In this document: positions 1 to 10,939 of the stretch, in pieces
How the letters are laid out: each line of letters begins with the position of its first letter
Position numbering within the stretch: position 1 is the stretch's first letter
Source of the DNA: Apostichopus japonicus
Lineage: Eukaryota > Echinodermata > Holothuroidea > Aspidochirotida > Stichopodidae
Length of the DNA stretch: 64,000 nt
Assembly (NCBI RefSeq): GCF_037975245.1
Contig: NC_092580.1
Span: forward strand, 15,751,001 to 15,815,000
Direction: 5' to 3'
Notes under the pieces: model-generated
Seen by the model: the letters and a program-made list of their open reading frames with translations, nothing else
Databases searched by the model: none
What the model was told of the DNA's origin: nothing
Position numbers and translations under genes: made by a program

Positions 1-240
1 CACTGCTACTATTTGTTTCAAGTCTCTAATCTCTTGAGATTAAAGACACTATGAATCTGTAAGTTTATAACATGGCGTCATTCTGTCGCAAAATTCTCCT
101 AACATATCTCTTCCTATCGCGGTATTTATTCTAGGGGGAGGGCGATAGGGGTCTCACCACTTATACGGAATTAATATAACGGATAAACAAGATACCACAG
201 TGCTGCGACGTTCTACACTGTCACATCAACGACTAAAAAG

Positions 241-270
241 GTGTATATATATATATATATATATTTATAC
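241..270. repeat. TA microsatellite
   Basis: A short run of alternating TA directly downstream of the last visible exon of the minus-strand gene. Apart from it I see nothing in positions 1-403. Confidence 0.8.
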
Positions 271-403
271 ATATTGGGAGAACATATGGAACATGAAATA
301 GTTCGATAAGGCAAAAAAATATAACATTGAAATAATTGTTGGAATCGTTAGAAACAAAAACCGAAGGGAGATGTTTTACGTTGCTATGGAAACAATAACA
401 TAC

Positions 404-541
404 CGATATTTTCGTTGTCATTATCTTTTGTCCTGCCTCTTCTTTGGGTTGGCAAGGACAATCTGTCTGTCTCATGTTTCTGCTTGTTATCTTGTAATCT
501 TTCCTTTTTGACATCTTCGGGCGTTTTCTTGTCCTTTTGAA
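404..541 (-). CDS. Adaptor-like gene, exon 6 (continues off window)
   Basis: 138 nt; acceptor ttcacttttgtag, donor g|gtatgt. Codes residues 232-276, almost all charged or polar (begins QKDKKTPEDVKKERL). It ends in phase 1, so at least one further exon lies beyond position 1. Confidence 0.65.
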
Positions 542-3500
542 CTACAAAAGTGAAAAGTTAGAAGAATTCATCAATTTCACATCACGTGTTTTAGATTGTT
601 TATCCCTCTTTATTTCTTTTTTCTTGTACAAAGATTAGCGTTTTTACCGTTGCATCAAAACAATCGTGAACTTATGCATTAAAGACATAAACATTGCTAA
701 TAATGATAAACTATCCTGAAAACCTAATTTAATACTCTTCTTTGATTTTCATTAATCTTAAAAAAAAATATCAGTCTCTGTCTAACGTACTTAGGAATTA
801 ACCTCAGAAATCATGTTAAAAAATCATTTATCGTGTATATAGATTTATTAAAAAGAACACAAACGGATTTTTTTAAACTCTTATCATCATTGTCAAATTA
901 TTTGCTAACCTTTGACCATCTTCCCAGAATCGTTCTCAACGAATCGCTTCTTAGAAGCTTTGAAGTCAACAATCTCATCACCTTCTTCAAGATTTAGAAT
1001 TTTTTGTGCAAAACTATAGTCTTTTTTCAGTCGTTTGTATTCAGCGTCGGTCACGAAGATGTACTGCGATACTCGAGTGCCATCTTTCTTTTCAATGTAT
1101 ATCTTCACTCTTCTCTTGTCTGTGTATTGAACAGGATTAAAGTATAATAGGAAAGCAGCCAGGCCCGTAGCCAGGCCCGAGTACACCCCTTTCCCCTCCC
1201 CTCCTCCCATGCAGACTGCCGTGCTTCACCCCATATCTGAGTCACCGCAATGTTTACAAACAAGCTTCGAATGTTGGCACCCCTCTTATGCAGAATTCCT
1301 GGCTACGAGCCTATGAAAGCTGCGGTTCGCAGTTAATTTTCTACAAGTACCAGAGAGAACCAAGGTGGAAGTGTTGAAGCATACGGCTTCAGAGCCAGTA
1401 TACCATATTAGTGCAACCTTTTGGGACGATTTGTTTTTGCGGGCCGGATTGAAATCTTTCGCGGGCCAGGTTCGGCTGGTAGTCCGCCTATATTGGATCC
1501 GCTGATCCAACGAGTTTATAACAAAGAAATCACACACCTCCTACAAACATGTTATTGAAAGAAAAAAAAACAGTCTCACAAGTTGAATTTCACAATGATG
1601 CGTAAAATTCTCGAATGAGTATCGACAACAGTAACAGTTGAGATGGCAGAGGATGTTCGATTGACATTAATTGCGTGCAAATACAACATATATGTGTAAT
1701 GTATGTTTACAAACATATTCAATTTCAAAAGCGATGTGGCCTACGTGTGTTTTCCTCTTGTCTGGCGTGAAACTTGTAAGAAACTAAAATGGCTATTTTT
1801 TAAACATGTCATTATCAAGGTGCTTTTTATAATACACACTTAAGTGCATCCGAGAGCCACACCTTCCACAACCACGCCCCCCCCACCAGCCAACTCCCTG
1901 CCCCTCCCGCACGTGAATTCGTAAAGGTCCACTGTTACAATCAAGCTGTGAAAGTCAGTATCCTAACTTTCAATAAAAGTGACCTTCTTGTTTCTTGATC
2001 GCAATAAGACTCATCACCATCACCATCATTACCATTGTCGTATCATTATCATTATCTTATCATTACAGTAGCAACTACCATAGAAATGCTAAAATCTGTA
2101 ACATTTACACATTAACGAATAGCGCTGGTTTATATAAGTAGAACTTCTTTCATTAAATTTATCAGTTAAAATTACTTATTAATTGCAATTACAATTTCTT
2201 CGTTGTTTACTCACGTGACTGCTCGTGATTCAACATTTCCTCTCGTCTAGTAACAGCATCGTCTTTGGATTGATTTAATCGGCGAACATTTTCCTAAAAA
2301 AAAAATTGGTGAAGCAAAGAAATATTGAAATAATTAACCAATTTCTACATCTCCCCCCTCTATAGGTTTGCCATTAGGCTTGGTAATTTTCATGTATTGT
2401 CATACAGTGATAAAGCAAGGGTTTAAGTGGAAGATGCCAGGAGTATACAGAGGTATGAACTATGAACGGAGTGCAACTCTTTAGGAAGGATAAACTTGTG
2501 GAAACCGATTTCATATTTAAGACAGAGCCCTGGGTGATCTGTGTTTGATCTAGACTAATCAACTAGCCCAGCCGCTTTAATTGATGAGCTAAAGAGATAC
2601 AAGTGGTATAGAATTAAAACTGGTACTGATAATGATATTTTACATCAGTCTATAACGTATCGAAACTAATTTTTTTTTACTAAAGTCATCTTTCAAGTAT
2701 ACGGACGAAGAAAACAACCGTTAAAGGGTGTGAAGACTCGCGCATAACGAAACGTCTCATGCCGGTAATCTGACCTAGTTTCGAATGAGGTGTAACAGAA
2801 GTGTTAGACACCACCATCGATCCCAGAAAATACACACACAGCTTGCTACTGTCGGTAATTGGACACTAGTGTACATTTAGTACATACAGCTGGGGTCAAT
2901 ACCCGTGGGTACAGCACAGTGTATAGGCGATACAGCGATGGACATCTCAGGTCCAGCAAAAGATAATAAGGTATCACGTTTCATTACTGTCTGCATTTTG
3001 TAGCGACACGAACAAAACGTCACTTGCAAGCAACGGAAAGATAACTTTTTCAGAGCGCGGCACGCGGTTTGGGACGAGTCTTCAATGCCTTTAATTCAGA
3101 CACTGAGGAAAAACCATATAGCGCCAACAATTTGTGACGTGTGACGAGAAAGATAATAAGATATATATATATATATATAGCACTGCAGCCAATCATTGGA
3201 GGGTAATGTAAATGCTGCAAACTGACTAGCATCCAAAAGAGAAATATATGTATAGGGGTGTGACATATATCACATGAAAGACAATGTTTGCCAATCGCTC
3301 TAACGCTATTTGATAGCAACGACATAACGTAAAATGTTAAAGGTCACCAGCAGGTCTTTCACATAATTTATGACCCTATATAAACAGGCAAACACATTTC
3401 GGGAGTGCACCAACAAAGCTTGTGGTGTCAATGTTTGCCAAATGTCAAATTTGTTTACAGATACAATTTCTGACGGTAAACAAAGATGGTATGACGGTCT

Positions 3501-6355
3501 GACTGAGTACCTCATAGTTAAAAGTAAGAGAAAGGGTTTGTTACACCAACTGAGAATATATTGCTCGGTAGCGATATGAGTTTTAATTTTATGGCCAACT
3601 TACCCCTCCCCCTTACACACCCTCCTAATCGTTACCCTCCCCCCTCCCATTGCACCGTACGTATCTTGACTATACGTTATATTTTACGTCACTGCAACAT
3701 TAGACAGAAACGCCTTTTATTTCTTAAAAAAAACTTCCCAAACTTGACACAGCTTTTCCAAATTGACAAGCAACGTTTAAATAATGTAAGGCAGAAATAT
3801 ATTTACCTTGTTGATGGCGTCAATTAAGTTTTGAACGTACCAGAAGCTATGTCTCAATGATCCATTGACACGAATAAATTTGTGCTGCAGAAGAAAAAAA
3901 GGGGGAAAAATGTTTTACATAGCTTTAACATTCATGATGCATCCCTGTCATGTCTCTATTGAGACTCAATATCGTTTGTAAAGTTTCCAACTCCTCCCCC
4001 CCCCCCCCCCCCAAATCCGTAAGAAGATATATACTTGGAAGTTGATACACTTTTGATATAATGATATAATTTTTACTATATTGATAAAACAGAACTAGTC
4101 AACATTTTCACATCTTTCAACTCTGTATTTATACTTTGTCAGTTATTTCTATTAATAATACCAAGAAATTACTTGTATCTCATCAAATGATTAGAAGATG
4201 TAATAATTTCGCCAAAGGTATAAGGTGAACTGCTATTGTAATTCCCTCACTTACATTAGCTCACTTAGGTTTCAAAATACTACTCTATAAAGTTTCATAG
4301 TTAAATAGAAACTTTCTGACGTATGACATCTTGTTTGAAGAGTATCTGCCGGCTAATTGCTTAGCAAAAGTGACTCAACATTTTTCTGAATCTTTCGGAC
4401 AAAAGCACATCCTCATAGCTATATTTGTATCGGTAAGATATTATATATATTAAAATTTGGTGATATTTTGTTTCGGAGAGAGTGTCACGAGAAGGGTTGC
4501 CAAGATGCAACATTCATAGTTTCAAGCGCAAGCAACGACACGATGGTACGGTCGCGCATAGGGGTCACCCTCTCTCACATGGAGGGCTAGAAAAATCATT
4601 AATGAAAATCAAAGGTAAAAGTTACCCTCTGGCATTCAACATGGTCCAACCTCAACTGACACCGAAAACATTCTTCTGGCCCCAGCAGTTGCTGTAGGAA
4701 TGAAAAAAAAGACGTTTGAAAGAATTGATAGCATATGTCATATCACATACAATCCCATCACATCTCATCCCATCCCGTCGCGTCGCATCGTATCGTATCG
4801 TATCGTATCATATCATATCGTATCATACCATATCGTATCATATCATATCATATCATATCATATCGTATCATATCATATCGTATCGTATCATATATCATTT
4901 ATCATATATCATATATCTTATATCATATATCTTATATCATATATCTTATATATATCATATATCGGACGCAAATATTCATATATTCGAATTGCATTGGTAG
5001 GCCTATACATATATCTCGAAAAGGCCTAGCTACTTTTCTTCCTTCTTCTGCATTAATATTCATATGTGGATTAAATATCATACCCGTCTTTTTAGTGGTT
5101 GTTTTTGCCGGTACTTTGGAGGTCTTCTTTCAAACGGAGCGGCAGAGACAAAAGAGATATATCGTCGGAGATGTTCATTTCGCGTGGCCTAGAAATACAA
5201 ATGAAGGTTACAAAAGAAAAAACAGCTAACAAGAAAGGGCAATCATTATTTGTTCAAAGTAATTTCTCAGACGGTACCAAATAAGCCTGTCAATGAGGAG
5301 GAAGATATTACAATAAAACCACACATAAAACCATACACCAATATAGGCAAACGAATTAATAACAATTTAGGTGGGTAGCGGTCGTCTTTTGAAATGCGGT
5401 ACCTGTTGGTTGAAGTTGAATGTTTTTGTCTTTTCCAAGTATACTCGTTACACGTTCATAACATATGGAAACTTTAAGATGCCATCAAATTGTTAAAACG
5501 TTCACATAATTTGATCAGCAATTTTCTGGCAAAATCTTGAATTGTTTAAGTTATATTGTTACAAAACACAGAAAAGGTTATCGAATGTATTAGATTCTAC
5601 AAGTTGAATTTGGACAATTTAACATTTTTAACGATTAAATGACGAATCAGTTCTTGTCATGATCTGTTCTGTGATTTTTTTTTCTGCAATTTTGATCAAT
5701 ATCAGTTCTTTCATTTTGCATGAATAAATTGACGGGTTGATTGTTTGCTACAATGTACGGATTTGATCATGACTTGACGGAAAAATTGTTAATAAGTTAA
5801 GATTAATAATTATCTATTTTGCTGAAAATTGTTAGATCAAATTACAGTGACATCTAAACCAATTTGAAAACACGGTTTCCGTAATTGTATATTGATATAC
5901 AATTACAAAAATAAGAGGTAAGCGTTTAAGTGCCTATGTAAAAGCCATATAAGGCAAACGGATACATTGTAAATAATCCGATTATGGGAGGGAGCCAGCA
6001 CTTTATATTTACGATACTTTTTAAGTGTGTGTTTCTTTGAAAAGTACTTTTTATACGTTCATAATATAGTACAAAGTAAGGGATAAATGGACTGTGCCTT
6101 ATAATAAGGGCCGATCGGACAAATATATAGGCTAATGCGAGGGTGCCACTCATCTTTGTTGTGCAGTACTTACGAGGTTTTTATTATTAATATTATTATT
6201 CTTATTATTATTTTCGCTGTTTTGTAACCTCATTATCCTCGAAAAACGTCATTTGACAGACAAAAACTACACAATAAAACAGAACTCGCAAACTCGAAAC
6301 TGTTTTCCTGAACTAACGCCAAATTAGCATTAAGAAGAGAAAGATATACTGTAGT

Positions 6356-6390
<35 letters not shown>

Positions 6391-6391
6391 C

Positions 6392-6461
<70 letters not shown>

Positions 6462-7605
6462 CTTTTCTTTACAAAACAGTTGCATTTTAACTAAATTCTA
6501 CATACAAATAATCTTAAAAGTTAGTAAACTTAATAATAGTGAAGGAAATATTTTTCAAATGTTTCAGGTTTCAAGTTTGAAAAACATTTGTCGTTATGTC
6601 ACAACAGACCATATCTGGAAGTAGGGACCAGTTAATGATATGGAGTTCTCAACTAACAGTGTCGAATATGCCTCTTTTTGTTTCTTGTAAATGTCACATT
6701 ACCAGCCACTGGAATATCCCTCTAAGTAATATCCAAATACACATTCTTCCTGGTATATTAAGTGCCTTCGTAGAGAATTCTGTCCAGTTAGCGAAGTTTG
6801 GTTACCATGTACCATGTTAAGGTTGTAACCCCACACGTTTTCATCGTATCGGTCTCTACTGCATAGTATCACTTACCCCTGTATTGGACTCAATAGCTGG
6901 CAGTTTTTCCTGTTCACTCGGTTGAGCCATGCTAGTTTTACAGAGCATTTCAGCGATTGATGGACGTGTTGGTAGTCCATCTATTAATATTTCTGTCAAG
7001 AGAAAATCAGAAGTAATTCAAGATATATTACACCATATATGAGAGGGTGATTTGCTCCAGTCAATATACCCCCCCCCCCTATTGTATGCATCACTCCCCT
7101 TTATCCAATAATCCACGAAAACTTTAAAGCAGTTATTGGCACAACATTGAGTGTAGACCTGATTACAAATCTAATTTACAAATTAAATATGCGTAAGTTG
7201 AGTGCACCACTTAACGTCAAAAACGTAGTTTTGCAGGGCGGGGTGGGGGGGGGGGCAGGGTGGAGGGCTGGAGGAACCGCCTCAGGAGGTCGCTTCAAAC
7301 GACCGCACGGACACACCCCTCCTATGTAAACTCCTGTTCCCCCATAATATGCACATCAACTCCCTTTTATCTATCTCACTCAAGTTGCTTTACAATTCTT
7401 TCTCTGTTTAGGATTACATTGGAGTGAATAAAAGTATATCTTGATTATCTCTACTGCTTTGTTGTTGTTGTTAACTATCTGAATATATAAAACAGACACG
7501 AATTTAATTGAGAGAAAAGTTATATTGAAGGGAAATGTTTCCCATGTTCCATTCGTAGAACTATATATATATATATATATATAATTATTATTATTGTTAT
7601 TGTTG

Positions 7606-7637
<32 letters not shown>

Positions 7638-7644
7638 TATTATA

Positions 7645-7741
<97 letters not shown>

Positions 7742-8728
7742 GAGCGCTAAGTGCGTGTTAATTTCTATTGACTGTATATATTTAAGAGATAATGCAAAGA
7801 ATGTCGTTGTATAACTTTGGCAGTTGGCTTGAGATGAGCCATATTGTAAGTACCGAAAATACTCTTTATAATCGCAACGTATCCGACCGAACACGATCCC
7901 CTTTATGGACAATTTAACAATGTCTATCCTTAGGGATGAAAATACATGAATACTGCAGGCATAACCAAACTATGTGTAGGTGAAATTTATATATAATCCA
8001 CACTTCCACATCCATCTTGACGAAAGACGGTGGAAAATAGTCTTGAGAGACTTGATGTTAGCTTTTAGTTCTTCAAGCGTTAGATTATGTTTTCCCCCGC
8101 CCCTCTCACCCAATGAAGAAGAATTGAGAACTTGCATCATTTATTGTGAAATTCGTTGCTTTCAGGTCACAAGAGATATTTTATAACCCCAAGAATGTCA
8201 CCTTAACTTTCGGTCACATCAGAACTTAGCGTAAAAGTTGTACCCACGTATAGTCTAGTCAACGTTGCATATAATAATTGGGGCGACACTCAATAGCTTT
8301 CATTGTCATTTGTCCCCATGCCCCCCATGCCCCCCCCCCCTGGCCAAGCCACTGTGCTACACTAAATTGGGTTGACTGAATAAGGTAGAACAAGATAACG
8401 TAATGTCAGTCATAGGCCTATAGCAAACACGTGAATTTCGGTGACTTTAATTGCAATTTCTCTATCATACAAAAAGAGAACGAAATTAGTCCCAGGGTTG
8501 CCATGGGGAAATGTACTAACCTGTTACTTCTGGCAATACTATGGCGTTGTCGATATCATTCTCATACAATTCGTCCTGATCGATAACTCCTGCATACGTG
8601 TAAGTGGTCGGTGTGTTGTTGAGAAACCCTCTACTGAAAGGTGAGGGTAAAGTTCGAGATGTTGGTATTGGTGGAAGGAGACAGGGGTCTCCTGCGGGCT
8701 GGCGACGGTTATAGCGGTGACTTTTCAT
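404..8728 (-). CDS. Unrecognised spliced gene, adaptor-like hydrophilic protein (3' end outside window)
   Basis: I reconstruct six exons on the minus strand: 8728-8521, 6992-6877, 3884-3807, 2293-2215, 1119-910 and 541-404. Every junction is AG/GT and the split codons join in phase at all five introns, which is strong evidence for a real gene. The visible product is 276 residues and continues past the left edge, because the last exon ends in phase 1 at a donor. There is no signal peptide or membrane segment. Residues 18-30 are proline-rich (LLPPIPTSRTLPS). Residues 43-57 hold three tyrosines, including YEN at 55-57, which fits the YxN motif bound by Grb2-type SH2 domains. Residues 202-231 (LNLEEGDEIVDF, then GKMVKV) faintly resemble the core of an SH3 fold. 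After residue 231 the chain is very rich in K, E, D and R. I do not recognise the family. An ADAP/FYB-like signalling adaptor is only a guess. The ATG at 8728 is the first Met after an in-frame stop and no better start is visible. Confidence 0.72.
910..1119 (-). CDS. Adaptor-like gene, exon 5 (SH3-like pattern)
   Basis: 210 nt; acceptor ttcaatacacag, donor g|gttagc. Codes residues 162-230, the best-structured part: a basic beta-like start (KRRVKIYIEKKDG), an aromatic middle, then LNLEEGDEIVDF and SGKMVK. A transposon-like element starts about 40 bp upstream of the acceptor. Confidence 0.75.
1160..1313. mobile_element. MITE-like element with GTAGCCAGG ends
   Basis: The left end reads AGGCCCGTAGCCAGG. 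The right end reads CCTGGCTACGAGCCT, an inverted copy with two mismatches. Flanks GAAAGCAGC (left) and GAAAGCTGC (right) look like an 8-9 bp target duplication with one mismatch. It is about 150 bp, has no coding capacity, and sits inside intron 4 of the minus-strand gene. A related end pair occurs at 52.2-52.4 kb. Confidence 0.5.
1315..1515. mobile_element. Possible hAT-type remnant
   Basis: Contains GCGGGCCGGATT and GCGGGCCAGG, words typical of the GGCCCGC-rich ends of non-autonomous hAT elements such as those at 23.6 and 41.1 kb here. No terminal repeat or target duplication could be defined. Confidence 0.25.
2215..2293 (-). CDS. Adaptor-like gene, exon 4
   Basis: 79 nt; acceptor after a T-rich tract (tttttttttag), strong donor c|gtgagt. 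Codes residues 135-160, a charged and probably helical stretch. The leftover C joins AC of the next exon to give His161. Confidence 0.72.
3807..3884 (-). CDS. Adaptor-like gene, exon 3
   Basis: 78 nt, phase 0-0; acceptor ttttttcttctgcag, donor aag|gtaaat. Codes residues 109-134 (HKFIRVNGSLRHSFWYVQNL at its start). Being a multiple of three, it could be skipped without a frameshift. Confidence 0.75.
4755..4963 (+). repeat. Pentanucleotide satellite (TATCR)n
   Basis: About 40 tandem 5-bp units. The variant changes along the array: CATCC, then CGTCG, CATCG, TATCG, mixed TATCG and TATCA, and finally TATAT-rich longer units. Because 5 is not a multiple of 3 it gives long reading frames in three frames on the plus strand; these are artefacts. 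Confidence 0.9.
6360..6461. repeat. TA microsatellite
   Basis: About 100 bp of alternating TA with one interruption near 6390. It lies in intron 2 of the minus-strand gene. Confidence 0.9.
6877..6992 (-). CDS. Adaptor-like gene, exon 2
   Basis: 116 nt; acceptor tctcttgacag, donor ggg|gtaagt. Codes residues 71-108 (begins ILIDGLPTRPSIAEML). Ends in phase 0. Confidence 0.72.
7060..7345. repeat. Dispersed repeat, copy 1 (GGCACAAC family)
   Basis: Shares an ordered set of words with 12655-12850 and 22648-22850: GGCACAAC then TGTAGACC, an ATATGCG block, a G-rich run, and GACCGCACGGACACACCCCT. The family looks like an old non-coding element. It lies in intron 1 of the minus-strand gene. Confidence 0.55.
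7562..7739. repeat. TA and ATT microsatellite
   Basis: A TA run, then ATT/GTT trinucleotides, then a long TA run of about 110 bp. The Tyr-Ile repeats in its translations are not genes. Confidence 0.9.
8521..8728 (-). CDS. Adaptor-like gene, exon 1 (N-terminus)
   Basis: Codes residues 1-69, with the proline-rich stretch and the three tyrosines. It ends in phase 1 at donor g|gttagt, and the leftover G joins AA of the next exon to give Glu70. No convincing acceptor lies upstream, so this is taken as the first coding exon. Confidence 0.65.
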
Positions 8729-9295
8729 CCCTCTCCACTTTACCGATTTTATGAGATCATAAAACGTAAACAGTTAACCATGAGCGTATACGTTATTTTG
8801 GCGATATTTCCTTCCTTAAATTTCATTTTGAAATGAAGCGGTAACAAACCGACATTTTAAGCTGGTTTGATCATACATTTAAAGATAAAACTTCCATGGG
8901 GTACAGCAAGGGTGTAGAGAAGCCGACTTCTGTCGATGATGTTGTATAGGCCTACATGTATCACGTTGAAAGAAGTTCATAACATCTGCAAGGAGTAGAT
9001 CGGCATAACTTACGAGGACATTGTACAGAGTATGGCATTATAAATTCAACATGTAGGGCCTATGGGTGATTGTGCAGTGTTGTATACGTTACTATAGCTC
9101 AGACTAATCCATGAAAGCGAATAATCGAAGTTTTCTTTTGTCATGAATCGAGATAAAAGAAGAGCAAAATCCTAGCTGCCGTGTATTGTATTGTATCGAT
9201 CAATTATATACAATCCAATCATACATTAGTCTATGTATATTGTTGACTTTGCATCTCCGTATAGCATAAACATGGAACGGTTATGTTCCTTTGCA

Positions 9296-9347
9296 TTATA
9301 ACATTCAGATTACTCGTTAGGAGAACTACCTTTTTGCATCCGATTGG
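9296..9347 (-). promoter_or_regulatory. Candidate promoter of the minus-strand gene
   Basis: Read on the minus strand, a CCAAT box (ATTGG on plus, 9343-9347) next to a near-octamer ATGCAAA is followed about 45 bp later by TATAAT (9300-9295). The first coding exon lies about 570 bp further on. The spacing is plausible but the motifs are short. Confidence 0.2.
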
Positions 9348-10062
9348 TCACGTATGGGAATTTTCCTTTTAATTTACTGCGCAGTCTTAATAGTTTTATC
9401 GTCAACATTATAGAACCGACCGAGAAGTGTCAAGGATGAAGGATTCCAAACTCGAACCGAACTAGTTTCATACTTATTGATAACACTGAGAAACTGATAA
9501 AACAGGCGAATTGACTGTCTTCGTAGAGTGGTTTATGAGCGTGGATCAATGGGGTGTGGGATGGGGCGAATACCCCCCTTTTTTTAACCCCACTCAAAAG
9601 AAAGTAGTTAGTAGCAGAAACTTGCGTGTAGATATATTTATAGATCTAACTTTTAGTGTAACTATAGCCTCATAATGTACCATTTCACGTCTTTTATTAT
9701 TTTTTTTTTCTCTTGGGGGAGGATCCCCACATCCACCTCAGTTCTCATCTTTCTTGAATGGAGCTTCTTTTCTCTTACATCTCCGCTATACTTTACTGCA
9801 TCTTATCAAAATTCCAAATGGTCCTATATACTTTTAATCAATTTCGAAACCTCTCTAGTATAAACATTGTGTGTATTTCGGGTGCTGCTATGGTAACTCC
9901 TTTTTCTGTGTGCTTTTTTGCACTATTTTCAAGTCCTTTCTTCTTGTTAGTAAAGGAAATATTTTGCTTATAAACATTCGTATTAGCAATGCCATATGCG
10001 GCTATATAGGATCACAACAAAAACGTTTCCCTTTCTCATCCTTTTGTTTATATCTTTCTTTA

Positions 10063-10217
<155 letters not shown>

Positions 10218-10633
10218 TACGGCACAGCATCGGGAAAAAGGGTAAACAGAGCCTGAAAGTTCATGATATCACCCCTATCCTCCATTTTAATACATTCAGC
10301 AAACACAAGGGGTATGTTCAAAGTATGGTATCTGCTCCAAAGCCTCAGTTAGATTTAGTTAAAGTTAGTCTTACGATGCTGGTATATTGAAGGGTCTTGT
10401 TAATAACAATATGTTCAACAGAGGTCACACGTACACGCATTTGCCGTCAATACTATACAGTTAAAACAAATCGGCACAACAACTTGCAGTGATTTCGTAT
10501 CTTCGTATATGCATCGATATCTTACCATATAAACAGAAACGCGGTCATATTGTACGCATGTGTACTATTGGATAGGACTATTTTGGGATCATATTTTCCC
10601 AAATGATCGATCTTAAGGGAAAAGAAAGTGTTT

Positions 10634-10939
10634 ATGATGTTATCTTTTTGCCAATATTTGAGGATGTCTTGGATACAATACCTCATTCTTGTAGCTTTGG
10701 TTGATGGTAAAAGTTTTCACCTTAAAGTGAAAACAACGCACGGTCTCGTCCAGGGGATCAAGAAGGGAAACAGTGCCGCCTTTTTGGGTATACCATACGC
10801 AGCACCCCCTGTTGGACCTTTCAGGTGGAAAAATCCTCAACCTTTAGAGGCATGGGAACCATTGGTACTAGACGCTACCACCGTACCACCTGGATGTATT
10901 CAAATTTGTGACGACGTATCCTTTGTTTGTCCACTTGAG
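10634..10939 (+). CDS. Carboxylesterase exon 1
   Basis: Codes residues 1-102: signal peptide, first beta strands and the GIPYA motif. Ends in phase 0 at donor gag|gtgagt. A transposon-like element begins 25 bp after this exon. Confidence 0.88.
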
